The position numbers and the translations under genes were made by a program. A model generated the notes under the pieces. It searched no databases, had not been told where the DNA came from, and saw only the letters and a list, made by a program, of their open reading frames with translations. 19,063 bases of DNA from contig JAFDWA010000005.1 in NCBI GenBank assembly GCA_018268735.1, forward strand, positions 1-19,063. The letters are read 5' to 3'. Below, in pieces: positions 1 to 7,270 of this stretch; the stretch's first letter is position 1; the number at the start of each line of letters is the position of its first letter. Origin of the DNA: Actinomycetota bacterium. Lineage in GTDB: Bacteria; Actinomycetota; Acidimicrobiia; Acidimicrobiales; Microtrichaceae.

Positions 1-479
1 AGCGTCAGGTAGAAGTTGTCGGCTCCCGGACCCGGGGCGACGCTCGCCGGGAGCACCGACACCGTCCCGCCCGTCCCCGACGGGGACGTCGCCACGATCA
101 GCACCGAGGCGAGCGATCCGTCGTCGCCGGTCACCGCGACCATGTCGACCGGGGTCGGGCGAACCTCGGCGACGTAGCCTGGTGCCTTCGGGTCGGTGAC
201 CTTCGAGGCACCGCCCCCGGTGATCAGCAGGCTCGCCCGATACCCGACGACGACGAGGCCGACCAGGAGGATCGCGAACACCGCCGTCGTTCCCACCTGC
301 CACCAGAGCGATGCCGGACGCGACCCGCGACCGGGTCGCCGCTGAGCTCCTCCGGAGGTGCTGCGGTCGCTGCGGCCCTTCGCCCCACGATGCCGTCGGA
401 CCACCGGCTGCACCTCGTCGAGCCCGACGTCCGACACCACGTCCCGGCGTGCCGGAAGGTCACTGTCGGTCATCGTCAT
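1..479 (-). CDS. Membrane-anchored extracytoplasmic protein, 3' end outside the window (LCP-related candidate)
   Basis: An open frame runs from ATG 479-477 off the left edge (159 codons visible, no stop). The start overlaps the end of nadD by 20 bp, so translation is probably coupled; a second in-frame ATG at 473-471 is the alternative. The product has an Arg/Ser/Gly-rich cytoplasmic N-terminus (residues 1-57), one hydrophobic helix (about 58-80, ending VGLVVVGY) and an extracytoplasmic part that begins a mixed beta fold (DMVAVTGDDGSLASVLIVA). This is a type II topology. In actinobacteria the gene after nadD is often a LytR/CpsA/Psr (LCP) family protein, followed by rsfS. The segment visible here is compatible with LCP, but no catalytic LCP Arg/Asp motif is in view, so the family is inferred from context. 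A TATCGT hexamer seven bases before the start lies inside nadD and may be chance. Confidence 0.6.
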   Translation of the reverse strand, partial: MTMTDSDLPARRDVVSDVGLDEVQPVVRRHRGAKGRSDRSTSGGAQRRPGRGSRPASLWWQVGTTAVFAILLVGLVVVGYRASLLITGGGASKVTDPKAPGYVAEVRPTPVDMVAVTGDDGSLASVLIVATSPSGTGGTVSVLPASVAPGPGADNFYLT

Positions 480-1095
480 GGTCGACACGATAGAGGCGGC
501 GTTCATCGATGATGGCGACAGCCCCGTCAGGCACCAGGAACCGGACGGATCGACCACGCGCGACCATGCGTCGCAGCTCCGTCGAGGAGATGTCGAGCTG
601 CGGGACCTCGAAGCGCTCGACCAGGAATCCCACCGGCGGAGCGACGCTGACGCCGGGCCGGTCGGCCACCGCGACCGTGCACGCGGTGCGAAGGTCCTCA
701 GCTCGCTCCCACGAGTCGAGTCCGTTCGCAGCATCCGCACCGAGGATCAACACGAGGTCGTCGTCGGGTGCCATCGACCGCAACGACTCCAACGTCTCGA
801 TGGTGTGGGAATCACCACCACGACGGATCTCCAGGTCGCACACCTCGAGGAGCCGTTCGCCACGAGCAGATGCCGCGACCATGTCGAGGCGGTCGCGCTC
901 CGAGGAGATCGCACGCGATCGGACCTTCTGCCACGGCACGCCGGCGACGACGAGCAAGACGACGTCGAGATCCAACTGCTCCGCAGCCCGGACTGCCGTG
1001 ACCATGTGTCCGATGTGCGGTGGGTCGAACGTGCCGCCGAACACGCCGACCCTTCGACCGCTCGGGACCTCGACGCTCCGTGCGCGGTCGGCCAC
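460..1095 (-). CDS. nadD: Nicotinate-nucleotide adenylyltransferase
   Basis: The enzyme transfers AMP from ATP to nicotinate mononucleotide, giving deamido-NAD in the cytoplasm. The 211-residue product has the nucleotidyltransferase alpha/beta phosphodiesterase signature at the N-terminus (GGTFDPPHIGH, residues 20-30, containing the HxGH motif H27-H30). It also has the NadD-typical HTIETL (97-102), LGAD (118-121) and the C-terminal ISSTELR (169-175). Length matches the family. The start is GTG 1095-1093; an internal GTG at V18 would delete the nucleotide-binding loop. No convincing Shine-Dalgarno sequence is present, but TACGAT lies exactly six bases before the GTG, which suggests a leaderless transcript. 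The downstream membrane protein overlaps its end by 20 bp. The usual upstream partner proA is on the same strand but about 12.4 kb away. Confidence 0.96.
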   Translation of the reverse strand: MADRARSVEVPSGRRVGVFGGTFDPPHIGHMVTAVRAAEQLDLDVVLLVVAGVPWQKVRSRAISSERDRLDMVAASARGERLLEVCDLEIRRGGDSHTIETLESLRSMAPDDDLVLILGADAANGLDSWERAEDLRTACTVAVADRPGVSVAPPVGFLVERFEVPQLDISSTELRRMVARGRSVRFLVPDGAVAIIDERRLYRVDHDDDRQ

Positions 1096-1101
1096 CGACC
1101 G

Positions 1102-1107
1102 ATCGTA
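1102..1107 (-). promoter_or_regulatory. Candidate -10 box of nadD (leaderless)
   Basis: On the minus strand TACGAT (1107-1102) is followed by six bases (CGGTCG) and then the GTG start of nadD. The spacing places the transcription start at or near the start codon. I see no good -35 hexamer at 17-18 bp. Confidence 0.5.
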
Positions 1108-1244
1108 GCGCCCCGATCCCTCAACTCCTCCGGTCGGCCGCCGATCAATGTGTCGTCGGAGGTGCCGCAGCCGAACACCGACCGGCGCTGCGCCCCGAGC
1201 CGCGCAGCACCGATTCGAGAGCTGACACAGAGGGATGGGATCCC

Positions 1245-2078
1245 ATGAGCGATTCCGTAGGGATGTACCTGAACGAGATCGGCGCCGTCGCGTTGCTGAC
1301 CGCCGAGGAGGAGCGCGAGCTGTCCCGGGTCATCGAGCACGGTGCGGACGCCCGTCGCCGCAAGGCCGCTGGTGAGCGCGGACGTGATCTCGACAAGCAG
1401 ATCGCCGCCGCCGCTGCGGCCAAGGACCGCTTCATCCGCGCCAACCTGCGGCTCGTGGTGAGCGTTGCGCGACGCTATCCGCTGCCTCCGGGGATGGAGC
1501 TCCTCGATCTCGTCCAGGAAGGCAACCTCGGTCTCGAGCACGCTGTCGACAAGTTCGACTGGCGCAAAGGCTTCAAGTTCTCGACGTACGCGACGTTCTG
1601 GATCCGCCAGGCGATCGGCCGCTCGCTCGATCAGAAGGCATCGCTGGTCCGACTGCCGGGCGACCGATCCGCGGCGTTGCGCTGCGCCCTTCGGGCCGTC
1701 GCCGGCGATGGGGACGAGCTGGACGACGAGAACGCACGCCTCCACCGCTTGACGACACCGACGTCGTTGGATCGAACGATCGGCGACGACGATTCCAACG
1801 AGCTCGTGGACCTGCTCGCCTGCAGCAAGCCCGGACCCGAAGCCGAGTTGCTCGAGGCGGAGCACGACGAGTGGCTCCACAGCCTCCTGGACGTCCTCGA
1901 CCCCCGTGCCCGCACCGCCGTCGAGGCTCGGTTCGGACTCTCCGACGGTCGTCGCAGGAGCTATCGGGAGGTCGGCGAGGATCTCGGCGTGACGGCAGAA
2001 GCCGCCCGGAGGCTCGTCAAGCGCGCTGTCACGACGGTGCGCGATCGAGCGTTGGACTCGGCCCCCTCCTTCGTCTGA
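1245..2078 (+). CDS. Sigma-70 family factor, group 2-like, with shortened region 3
   Basis: The 277-residue protein is an RNA polymerase sigma subunit. Region 1.2 is at about 4-34 (MYLNEIG...LTAEEERELSRVI). Region 2 is at about 62-132 and is strongly conserved, including LVQEGNLGLEHAVDKFDW and the -10-recognition helix KFSTYATFWIRQAIGRSL. A sigma-finger-like segment (TPTSLDRTIGDDDSNELVDLL) is at about 171-191. Region 4 is at about 207-265, with a helix-turn-helix (YREVGEDLGVTAEAARRLVKR). The stretch between the end of region 2 and the finger is only about 40 residues. It lacks the usual region 3 pattern (ELGR-x-P-T-x-EEIA), so domain 3 appears degenerate. I chose ATG 1245 because region 1.2 begins there and AGAGGG lies 10 bases upstream; the frame stays open further upstream without homology. 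It diverges from nadD. It is probably an alternative sigma factor, not the primary one, and its regulon is unknown. Confidence 0.9.
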   Translation: MSDSVGMYLNEIGAVALLTAEEERELSRVIEHGADARRRKAAGERGRDLDKQIAAAAAAKDRFIRANLRLVVSVARRYPLPPGMELLDLVQEGNLGLEHAVDKFDWRKGFKFSTYATFWIRQAIGRSLDQKASLVRLPGDRSAALRCALRAVAGDGDELDDENARLHRLTTPTSLDRTIGDDDSNELVDLLACSKPGPEAELLEAEHDEWLHSLLDVLDPRARTAVEARFGLSDGRRRSYREVGEDLGVTAEAARRLVKRAVTTVRDRALDSAPSFV

Positions 2079-2187
2079 AGCACGACCCGCCATGGACACT
2101 CGAGTGCATCCCGCCGAGTCCGCTCAGCGTGTCCGGCAGGGCATCGACATCGAAGGAACCCGCTTCGGACGCATCCACCACCGCCGG

Positions 2188-2193
2188 TAGCCT
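2188..2193 (+). promoter_or_regulatory. Candidate -10 box of aroG (leaderless)
   Basis: TAGCCT is followed by six bases (GTCCGC) and the ATG of aroG at 2200. There is no purine-rich Shine-Dalgarno sequence. A weak TTCGGA (2164-2169) lies 18 bp upstream of the hexamer and could serve as a -35. Confidence 0.55.
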
Positions 2194-2199
2194 GTCCGC

Positions 2200-3570
2200 A
2201 TGGCAGAGTCCCCCCTCTCCGACCCCGGGCGCGCTCAGTGGACCCCGTCGTCCTGGCAAGACCGACACGCCGAACAGCAGCCCGAGTGGCCCGACGCCGC
2301 TGCGCTCGAGGCCACCCTCAAGACGCTCGCGACCTATCCCCCTCTGGTCTTCGCTGGAGAAGCGCGGCAGTTGACGACCGAGCTGGGTCGGGTCGCCAGA
2401 GGGCAGGCGTTCCTGCTGCAAGGTGGTGACTGCGCCGAATCGTTCGAGGCCTTCTCCGCTGACTCGATCAGGGAACGTCTACGGGTGCTGCTGCAGATGG
2501 CGGTCGTCCTCACCTACTCCGCAGGCGTCCCGGCTGTGAAGGTCGGACGCATCGCCGGGCAGTTCGCGAAGCCTCGCTCCTCACCTGTCGAGACCGTGGA
2601 CGGCATCGACCTTCCCAGCTTCCGCGGCCACATGGTGAACGACATCGCCTTCACGACTGCGGCACGCGTCCCCGACCCGCAGCGGCTCGTCGAGGCCTAC
2701 CACCAGTCAGCGTCCACGCTGAACCTGCTGAGGGCGTTCACCAAGGGAGGGTTCGCTGACCTGGATCGGGTGCACCAGTGGACCCAGGAGTTCGTCCGAA
2801 CGAGTCCCGAGGCCGTGCGCTACGAGCATCTCGCCCAGGAGATCGATCGCGCGTTGCGGTTCATGCGGGCCTGCGGCCTCGATCCGAGCACCGTGCCGGC
2901 GATGCACGAGGTCGACTTCTACACGAGCCACGAGGCGCTGGTCCTCGGCTACGAGGAGGCGCTGACACGGCGTGACTCGCTCACCGGTGACTTCTACGAC
3001 TGCTCCGCCCACATGGTCTGGATCGGCGAGCGCACCCGCGGCATAGACGACGCACACGTCGAGTTCTTCCGTGGCGTCGGGAACCCCGTGGGTGTGAAGG
3101 TCGGTCCGACCGCGACTGCCGACGAGGTGCTTGCGCTGTGCGAGGCCCTGAACCCCGAACGGGTCCCGGGACGGCTCACCCTGATCAGCCGCATGGGCGC
3201 CGATCTCGTGGTGGATCGACTTCGTCCGCTGCTGCGGGCCGTCGCAGATGCAGATCATCCGGTCGTGTGGGCCTGCGATCCGATGCACGGCAACACCTTC
3301 ACCGCACCCAGCGGGCGCAAGACCCGTCACTTCGACGCGATCCTCGCCGAGATCAAGGGCTTCTTCGACGCGCACGGCGCTGAGGGGACCTGGCCCGGGG
3401 GTGTTCACGTCGAGCTGACCGGCGACGATGTCACCGAGTGCCTCGGCGGCGCCGAGGACATCGTCGACGACGACCTCGGACTTCGCTACGAGTCCATGTG
3501 CGACCCACGACTCAACGGACGCCAGTCGCTCGACCTCGCGTTCCGAGTGGCAGAGCTGCTCCGGGCCTGA
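2200..3570 (+). CDS. aroG: Class II 3-deoxy-7-phosphoheptulonate (DAHP) synthase
   Basis: This enzyme condenses phosphoenolpyruvate with erythrose 4-phosphate to give DAHP, the committed step of aromatic amino acid synthesis in the cytoplasm. The 456-residue protein matches the class II (plant/Mycobacterium) type in length and motifs. These are LLQGGDCAESF (72-82), KVGRIAGQFAKPRS (114-127), LISRMGAD (328-335), WACDPMHGNT (357-366), GGVHVELTGDDVTEC (400-414) and YESMCDPRLN (430-439). The expected metal ligands are C78, H363, E405 and D435; the last three sit six positions before their counterparts in the M. tuberculosis enzyme (H369, E411, D441). Arg and Lys residues of the PEP site are present (K124, R126). 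It is transcribed alone: the sigma gene ends 121 bp upstream and the next gene starts 240 bp downstream. Whether it carries allosteric aromatic-amino-acid sites cannot be judged here. Confidence 0.97.
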   Translation: MAESPLSDPGRAQWTPSSWQDRHAEQQPEWPDAAALEATLKTLATYPPLVFAGEARQLTTELGRVARGQAFLLQGGDCAESFEAFSADSIRERLRVLLQMAVVLTYSAGVPAVKVGRIAGQFAKPRSSPVETVDGIDLPSFRGHMVNDIAFTTAARVPDPQRLVEAYHQSASTLNLLRAFTKGGFADLDRVHQWTQEFVRTSPEAVRYEHLAQEIDRALRFMRACGLDPSTVPAMHEVDFYTSHEALVLGYEEALTRRDSLTGDFYDCSAHMVWIGERTRGIDDAHVEFFRGVGNPVGVKVGPTATADEVLALCEALNPERVPGRLTLISRMGADLVVDRLRPLLRAVADADHPVVWACDPMHGNTFTAPSGRKTRHFDAILAEIKGFFDAHGAEGTWPGGVHVELTGDDVTECLGGAEDIVDDDLGLRYESMCDPRLNGRQSLDLAFRVAELLRA

Positions 3571-3598
3571 TCCGACGATCCCGATCTCTTGGGTGCAA

Positions 3599-3616
3599 GT
3601 TCCCCGTCGTGGGAAC
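3599..3616 (+). terminator. Possible aroG terminator hairpin
   Basis: GTTCCC, six bases and GGGAAC form a stem 28 bp after the aroG stop. There is no downstream U-tract, so this would be an imperfect intrinsic terminator or merely a 3' processing hairpin. Confidence 0.3.
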
Positions 3617-3628
3617 AGCCAGTCACAG

Positions 3629-3644
3629 CGCGTCAGCTGACGCG
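3629..3644. repeat. Perfect 16-bp palindrome
   Basis: CGCGTCAGCTGACGCG is fully self-complementary with no spacer. It could be a dimer-binding operator or part of a cruciform. By simple base statistics a perfect 16-mer palindrome is expected about 0.3 times in a window of this size. Confidence 0.5.
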
Positions 3645-3678
3645 TTCTCACCACGGAGCGTGAACAACAGCCCGCCCA

Positions 3679-3707
3679 CCGTGACTGTCGGCAGCGGTCG
3701 CTACCGT
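3679..3707 (+). promoter_or_regulatory. Possible promoter of the DUF222/HNH gene
   Basis: CCGTGA (3679-3684) and TACCGT (3702-3707) are spaced 17 bp apart. The predicted start would give a leader of about 98 nt containing the GGAGC/GCTCC hairpin. The -35 match is weak. Confidence 0.25.
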
Positions 3708-3799
3708 GCCTGATCACCCATCGCAGCCCCTGCTGTGAGATCGGAGCTGACGGCTCCCCCGTCCACCCCACGGCCACCGTCTGCGGAGCCGCGACATCT

Positions 3800-3806
3800 G
3801 AGGGAG
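3800..3806 (+). promoter_or_regulatory. Shine-Dalgarno sequence of the DUF222/HNH gene
   Basis: GAGGGAG lies four bases before ATG 3811 and supports that start. It is one of the few clear ribosome binding sites in the window, in contrast to the leaderless-looking genes around it. Confidence 0.6.
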
Positions 3807-3810
3807 CACC

Positions 3811-4890
3811 ATGGTCGTCGAACCACGTCCGATCACCCAACCTGAGCATCAACACGGTGATTCCTCACCGTGCGAAGTCGTCGGGACCGCCCAACTCCGC
3901 TGGCAGGTCGAACGTGCTCTTCGCTCGTTCAGCCAGGTCCAGGCGGAGCTCATCATCCTGCTCGCTGAGTTCGACGTCTCGGGAGAGTGGGCGTTCGATG
4001 GGGCGGATTCGTGCGCGAGCTGGCTCGCGGATCGCCACGGCATCGCCCGGAGCACGGCCCGTGATTGGCTCCGCGTCTCCCACGAGCTGGCGAGATGTCC
4101 GACCGCCCTCGCTGCGTTCCGAGAAGGCCGGCTCTCCTACTCAGCAGCACGTGCAGTCACTCGGATCACGCCACAGCATCCCGACCGGGCCAAGGAGATC
4201 ATCGACCTCTCCATCCGCACAGCGATCAACGACCTTCCCCGAACCCTCGCTGGATGGGTGCAAGACAACGAAACCTCCGATCAGCAGGAGGAACGTCATG
4301 AGCGTGAGACTCGCCTGTCGGTCCGCGTCGAAGCCGACGGCATGAGCGTCATGACGCTTGTTCTCCCACCACAGCTGATGGCTGAGATCCTGGCCGTGGT
4401 CGACGGCCAAGTGCGATCGGGCGCCGGCTTCAACGGACTCACGGGTGCTGCCCGGCGCCGCTCACTCGCAGGACAACGCGCTCGGTGCCTGCATCAGATC
4501 CTCACCACGGGTTCCACCACGACCGTCGAACGCGAGATCGTGCTCCACGTTCGCCCGGACGGCTGCAGCATGCAGGACGGAACACCGGTCTCGTCACATG
4601 CGGTCGCCTCGCTCATCGACGACTCGTTCATCAGCGCCCTCATCCACGACATCGACGGAAAGCCGATCGACGCGACTCATCGACGTCGGCTCCCGACCCG
4701 GCGCCAGCGCCGCGTTGTCGACGAGCGTCACGGCACACGATGCGTGGACTGTGGGAGCTCCGACCTCCTCGAATACGACCACAACCCACCGTTCGCTCTC
4801 ACACACCGGACCGTGGTCGACGAACTCGAGGTGAGGTGCGCGTCTTGTCACCGGAAGCGTCATCGTGCAACGGAGGGAGACACCGCCTGA
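3811..4890 (+). CDS. DUF222 (13E12-type) protein with C-terminal HNH endonuclease domain
   Basis: The 359-residue product has the architecture of the actinobacterial 13E12-repeat/DUF222 family. An N-terminal helical DUF222 region spans about 25-240, including the family-typical SCASWLADRHGIARSTARDWLRVSHEL and GRLSYSAARAVTRI. A C-terminal HNH nuclease-like domain follows (about 298-350). In it C311-x2-C314 and C343-x2-C346 are likely zinc ligands, and D323-H324-N325 supplies the catalytic histidine. The usual pattern is DH-x-x-P; here it is DHNPPF, so the core is intact. Members are multi-copy in many actinobacterial genomes and may behave as selfish or mobile DNA, but their function is not established. 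The gene stands alone, with a strong ribosome binding site and a repeat-containing upstream region. Its stop is only three bases from the stop of the convergent Kelch gene. Confidence 0.9.
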   Translation: MVVEPRPITQPEHQHGDSSPCEVVGTAQLRWQVERALRSFSQVQAELIILLAEFDVSGEWAFDGADSCASWLADRHGIARSTARDWLRVSHELARCPTALAAFREGRLSYSAARAVTRITPQHPDRAKEIIDLSIRTAINDLPRTLAGWVQDNETSDQQEERHERETRLSVRVEADGMSVMTLVLPPQLMAEILAVVDGQVRSGAGFNGLTGAARRRSLAGQRARCLHQILTTGSTTTVEREIVLHVRPDGCSMQDGTPVSSHAVASLIDDSFISALIHDIDGKPIDATHRRRLPTRRQRRVVDERHGTRCVDCGSSDLLEYDHNPPFALTHRTVVDELEVRCASCHRKRHRATEGDTA

Positions 4891-4893
4891 CTG

Positions 4894-6204
4894 TCATCGA
4901 CGCGGTCGAGCATCGACCGGACCGACCCAGGCGACACACGATCGGTCGTACCGGAGATCACACGAGATGAGTCCGTCATCGTTCGCCACCGTGGTTCCGG
5001 CCCAGACGAACAGGTTGAAGTCTCTGCCCTTGACCGGTGTCGGCGCGCCGTCGGGAACGAGCCGTGCCGACCATTCCGGCCGTCGCCGGCCGACCGCTGG
5101 TTCGAGTGTCGTCGAGGCGCCCCGACTCGCCTGCTCCAACGGGATCGTGGTCGTCGACGGGGGTGGTTGTGGCGTCGAGCTCGCGGTGAACAGCCACGCA
5201 CCGACCAGCGATGCGGAGGTCACGAGCGAGGGTTGAGCGGGGTTGACGACATCGACCGCGGCAACAGGTGTGGAGGTACCGGTCGCAACGTCGACGAGCA
5301 TCACCTGGAGGCCGGCGTTGCCCATCACATGACCGGCGCCACAGCTCTGGACATCCGGTTGCACCTGCGTCTCGGTGCCATCGGACCACACCGGCACCCC
5401 ATCCGAAGCCGGTCGGATCGTACGGAGTCGGTGATCGCCCGACGGCGTCGCTCCGTATGGCGCCGCCATCGCCACGACCCACGACTGGGTCGGATCCGCG
5501 CACGCAGCGAGCTGCCCGCCGACCGGCGACGGAACGGTCGCCCACCGACCTGAGCGCCGATTCCACGAGAGCGTCGTTCCCGACTTCTGATCCACGAACA
5601 ACGCAGAGCCACCTGCACCGACTGCTGCGGCTCTCCAGCGGATCACGGCCTCCCCCGACTCGTGGTCCACCGGTATCGGCGGAGCAGCGAGCCGCCGCCA
5701 TCGATCCGTCCGTGGGTTCCACGCGACGGCGGCCGGTGCCGTGCATCGAGGAGGCTCCCCCGTGGTGTCCGGCGGAACCGATTCGTCGCAATCGCTGCCG
5801 ATGACGATGACCTCGGTGCCGTCCCATGCCCCGGTCGAGCCGTACAGGCCATGTGGATACGGCGAATCCGGCAGTCGTCTCCACTTTGACCCCGCATCCA
5901 GCACAGCGCCGTCCCCGAGGCTCCGCCGACCCACGGACGGATCGTCCGTCGTGAGACCACCCCACACGAACAGCTGCTCCCCGGTCCAGACGAAGGCCGC
6001 ATCTGACCGGGACGCCAGCGGGAAGTCGTCGAGTCGGTGGGTCCCGGGCTCGTCACCCTCCAGGGGTCGCGTCCCGAACGACTCACCGTCGGTCGAACAT
6101 GCCACGAGCAAGACGAGTCCCATGACGGCGATGAACCCCGTCCAGCCCCTGGCAGACCGAGCGTTCCGACCTCCCCACCGTCGCGGAACGGACGGTGCAT
6201 CCAC
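4894..6204 (-). CDS. Secreted lipoprotein with Kelch-like beta-propeller
   Basis: The predicted 436-residue protein starts at GTG 6204-6202. Residues 1-35 form a lipoprotein signal peptide: Arg-rich n-region, hydrophobic GFIAVMGLVLLVA, lipobox LVAC with lipidated C36. The mature part contains repeated Kelch/galactose-oxidase-like blades, for example FVWTGEQLFVWGG, GAWDGTEVIVIGS, VAWNPRTDRWRRLAAPP and LSWNRRSGRWATVPSP. The pattern of W-D/T-G followed by N-P-x-T-x-x-W repeats along the sequence. It should sit on the outer face of the cytoplasmic membrane; the ligand is unknown. The frame is open to 6579, but that extension would overlap the divergent PaaX gene by more than 300 bp. A -10-like TACAGT seven bases before GTG 6204 favours this start; GTG 6237-6235 is an alternative. 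Confidence 0.8.
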   Translation of the reverse strand: MDAPSVPRRWGGRNARSARGWTGFIAVMGLVLLVACSTDGESFGTRPLEGDEPGTHRLDDFPLASRSDAAFVWTGEQLFVWGGLTTDDPSVGRRSLGDGAVLDAGSKWRRLPDSPYPHGLYGSTGAWDGTEVIVIGSDCDESVPPDTTGEPPRCTAPAAVAWNPRTDRWRRLAAPPIPVDHESGEAVIRWRAAAVGAGGSALFVDQKSGTTLSWNRRSGRWATVPSPVGGQLAACADPTQSWVVAMAAPYGATPSGDHRLRTIRPASDGVPVWSDGTETQVQPDVQSCGAGHVMGNAGLQVMLVDVATGTSTPVAAVDVVNPAQPSLVTSASLVGAWLFTASSTPQPPPSTTTIPLEQASRGASTTLEPAVGRRRPEWSARLVPDGAPTPVKGRDFNLFVWAGTTVANDDGLISCDLRYDRSCVAWVGPVDARPRR

Positions 6205-6211
6205 CGCTCCG

Positions 6212-6217
6212 ACTGTA
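6212..6217 (-). promoter_or_regulatory. Candidate -10 box of the Kelch lipoprotein gene
   Basis: TACAGT (minus strand 6217-6212) is followed by seven bases (CGGAGCG) and GTG 6204. GGAG is only two bases from the GTG, too close for a normal ribosome binding site, which favours a leaderless start. Confidence 0.4.
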
Positions 6218-6237
6218 CGGCCCAGCTCGATTGACAC

Positions 6238-7203
6238 GTGGCGACGTCGACCGACACGCTGTCGGTCGTGCCCGGAACGACCGACGCTGACACGACCGGA
6301 GCCCCCGAGGACCTGCCTGGCCTTCCGGTGGATCCGTCCGACGGCGGCGTGACCACGCGTCTCATGGTGCTGGGCCTCGCGCACCGTGACGGATCGGTCC
6401 ACGCCGCCGATCTGTACCCGGTCGCGGCCGAGTGCGGGATCTCCGACGAGACGGTGCGCTCCTGCATGCGTCGGCTGACCGCAGATGGGTTGTTCGAGCG
6501 TCGAGGTGAGGGACGTGACGCCGTCTTCGATGCGACACCGACCGGTCGGGCGATCCTCGAGGTGAACCTCCAACGACACCGCACGGCGTACGCGCAGGAT
6601 GCCGCCGGGCGTGGATGGGACCGCCGATGGCGGCTCGTCGCGTTCGCGATTCCCGAGTCCGCGCGCTCAGCGCGCGACGCGTTCCGTGACCACCTGCGAC
6701 GACTGGGCGGCGCGTCGATCCAGCCGGGCCTGTACGTGTCACCGCACCCGTGGACGACCGACGTGCTCGACGGGGCGACGCGACTCGGCATCGAGGAGCA
6801 CGTCACGACGCTGACGACCGACGACCTGGACCGCGGAGGGGAGACCAACCCGCGGATCCTCGTCGAACGGCTGTGGCCGCTCGACGAGGTGGCCCGTCGC
6901 TACGACCGGTTCATCCGCACCTACCGCGAGGTGCCGGCGGCACTGGAGGCCATGCGACGCCGACACGAGCGGCTCTCCGAACATGATTTCCTCCCTGGGG
7001 CGCTGCACATCGCGATCGCGTTCAACGAGTGCTTCGAGTCGGACCCGCTGCTGCCTCCTGAGCTCCTCCCCCGGCCGTGGCCGGGCCGCGAGGCCCGCGA
7101 CGTGCTCGCCAGATGCCGTCGCATCGGGGTGCTCGCCCGGGAGGACAAGGGCGGCCCTGCGCTGTTCCGGGTCTTCGACGACGCGATCGCCCACCTTCCG
7201 TGA
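6238..7203 (+). CDS. PaaX-family transcriptional regulator
   Basis: The 321-residue protein has the three-part PaaX layout. A winged helix lies at about 38-100 (LYPVAAECGISDETVRSCMRRLTADGLFERRGEGRD). A central PaaX domain at about 128-172 carries the WRLVAFAIPE...FRDHLRRLGGASIQPGLYVSP signature. A C-terminal region follows with FxxxDPLLPPELLPRPWPG (about 264-282). PaaX proteins are dimeric repressors that release DNA on binding aryl-CoA thioesters such as phenylacetyl-CoA. No phenylacetate catabolic gene is in the window, so the effector here is unknown. The start is GTG 6238: an in-frame TGA at 6232-6234 rules out anything upstream. The first 37 residues are low in homology, so initiation could be later. 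It lies head to head with the Kelch lipoprotein gene and is a plausible regulator of it. Confidence 0.88.
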   Translation: MATSTDTLSVVPGTTDADTTGAPEDLPGLPVDPSDGGVTTRLMVLGLAHRDGSVHAADLYPVAAECGISDETVRSCMRRLTADGLFERRGEGRDAVFDATPTGRAILEVNLQRHRTAYAQDAAGRGWDRRWRLVAFAIPESARSARDAFRDHLRRLGGASIQPGLYVSPHPWTTDVLDGATRLGIEEHVTTLTTDDLDRGGETNPRILVERLWPLDEVARRYDRFIRTYREVPAALEAMRRRHERLSEHDFLPGALHIAIAFNECFESDPLLPPELLPRPWPGREARDVLARCRRIGVLAREDKGGPALFRVFDDAIAHLP

Positions 7204-7270
7204 CCGGATCCATCGGACGCCGACCCGAGCTCCGCCACCTCGGCCAGCACTCGGACCATCGGTGCGGGGT

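Larger units (their letters stand above)
3571..3810. other. Intergenic region with three inverted repeats
   Basis: No convincing coding sequence occurs between aroG and the DUF222 gene. The stretch holds GTTCCC/GGGAAC (3599-3604 / 3611-3616, six-base loop), a perfect 16-bp palindrome (3629-3644) and GGAGC/GCTCC (3743-3747 / 3753-3757, five-base loop). A possible promoter with TACCGT at 3702-3707 would place the third hairpin inside the leader of the downstream gene. The first hairpin may help terminate aroG, although no T-run follows it. Confidence 0.5.

Noticed and set aside
1020..1244. Upstream extension of the sigma gene frame
   Set aside because: The frame is open but Arg/Pro-rich with no homology; region 1.2 begins at ATG 1245, which has a purine-rich sequence upstream.
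1235..1246. 12-bp palindrome ATGGGATCCCAT over the sigma start codon
   Set aside because: Several 12-bp perfect palindromes are expected by chance in a window this size, and nothing else supports an operator here.
747..2099. Long minus-strand open frame of 450 codons opposite the sigma gene
   Set aside because: It is a high-GC antisense shadow: no family motif, it overlaps nadD in another frame, and the sense-strand sigma homology is clear.
2097..2106. CACTCGAGTG palindrome between the sigma gene and aroG
   Set aside because: Only 10 bp, far from the aroG -10 box, with no supporting context.
3585..3616. tRNA-like T-arm appearance near GGGTGCAAGTTCC
   Set aside because: The stem does not pair as a T-arm and no acceptor, D or anticodon arms are present.
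6205..6579. Upstream extension of the Kelch lipoprotein frame
   Set aside because: It would overlap paaX on the opposite strand by more than 300 bp and bury the signal peptide; a start at 6204 gives a normal lipoprotein signal.
7204..7270. CCGAG/CTCGG stem between the convergent paaX and VWA genes
   Set aside because: Short arms, nine-base loop and no T-run on either strand; not distinguishable from GC-rich background.
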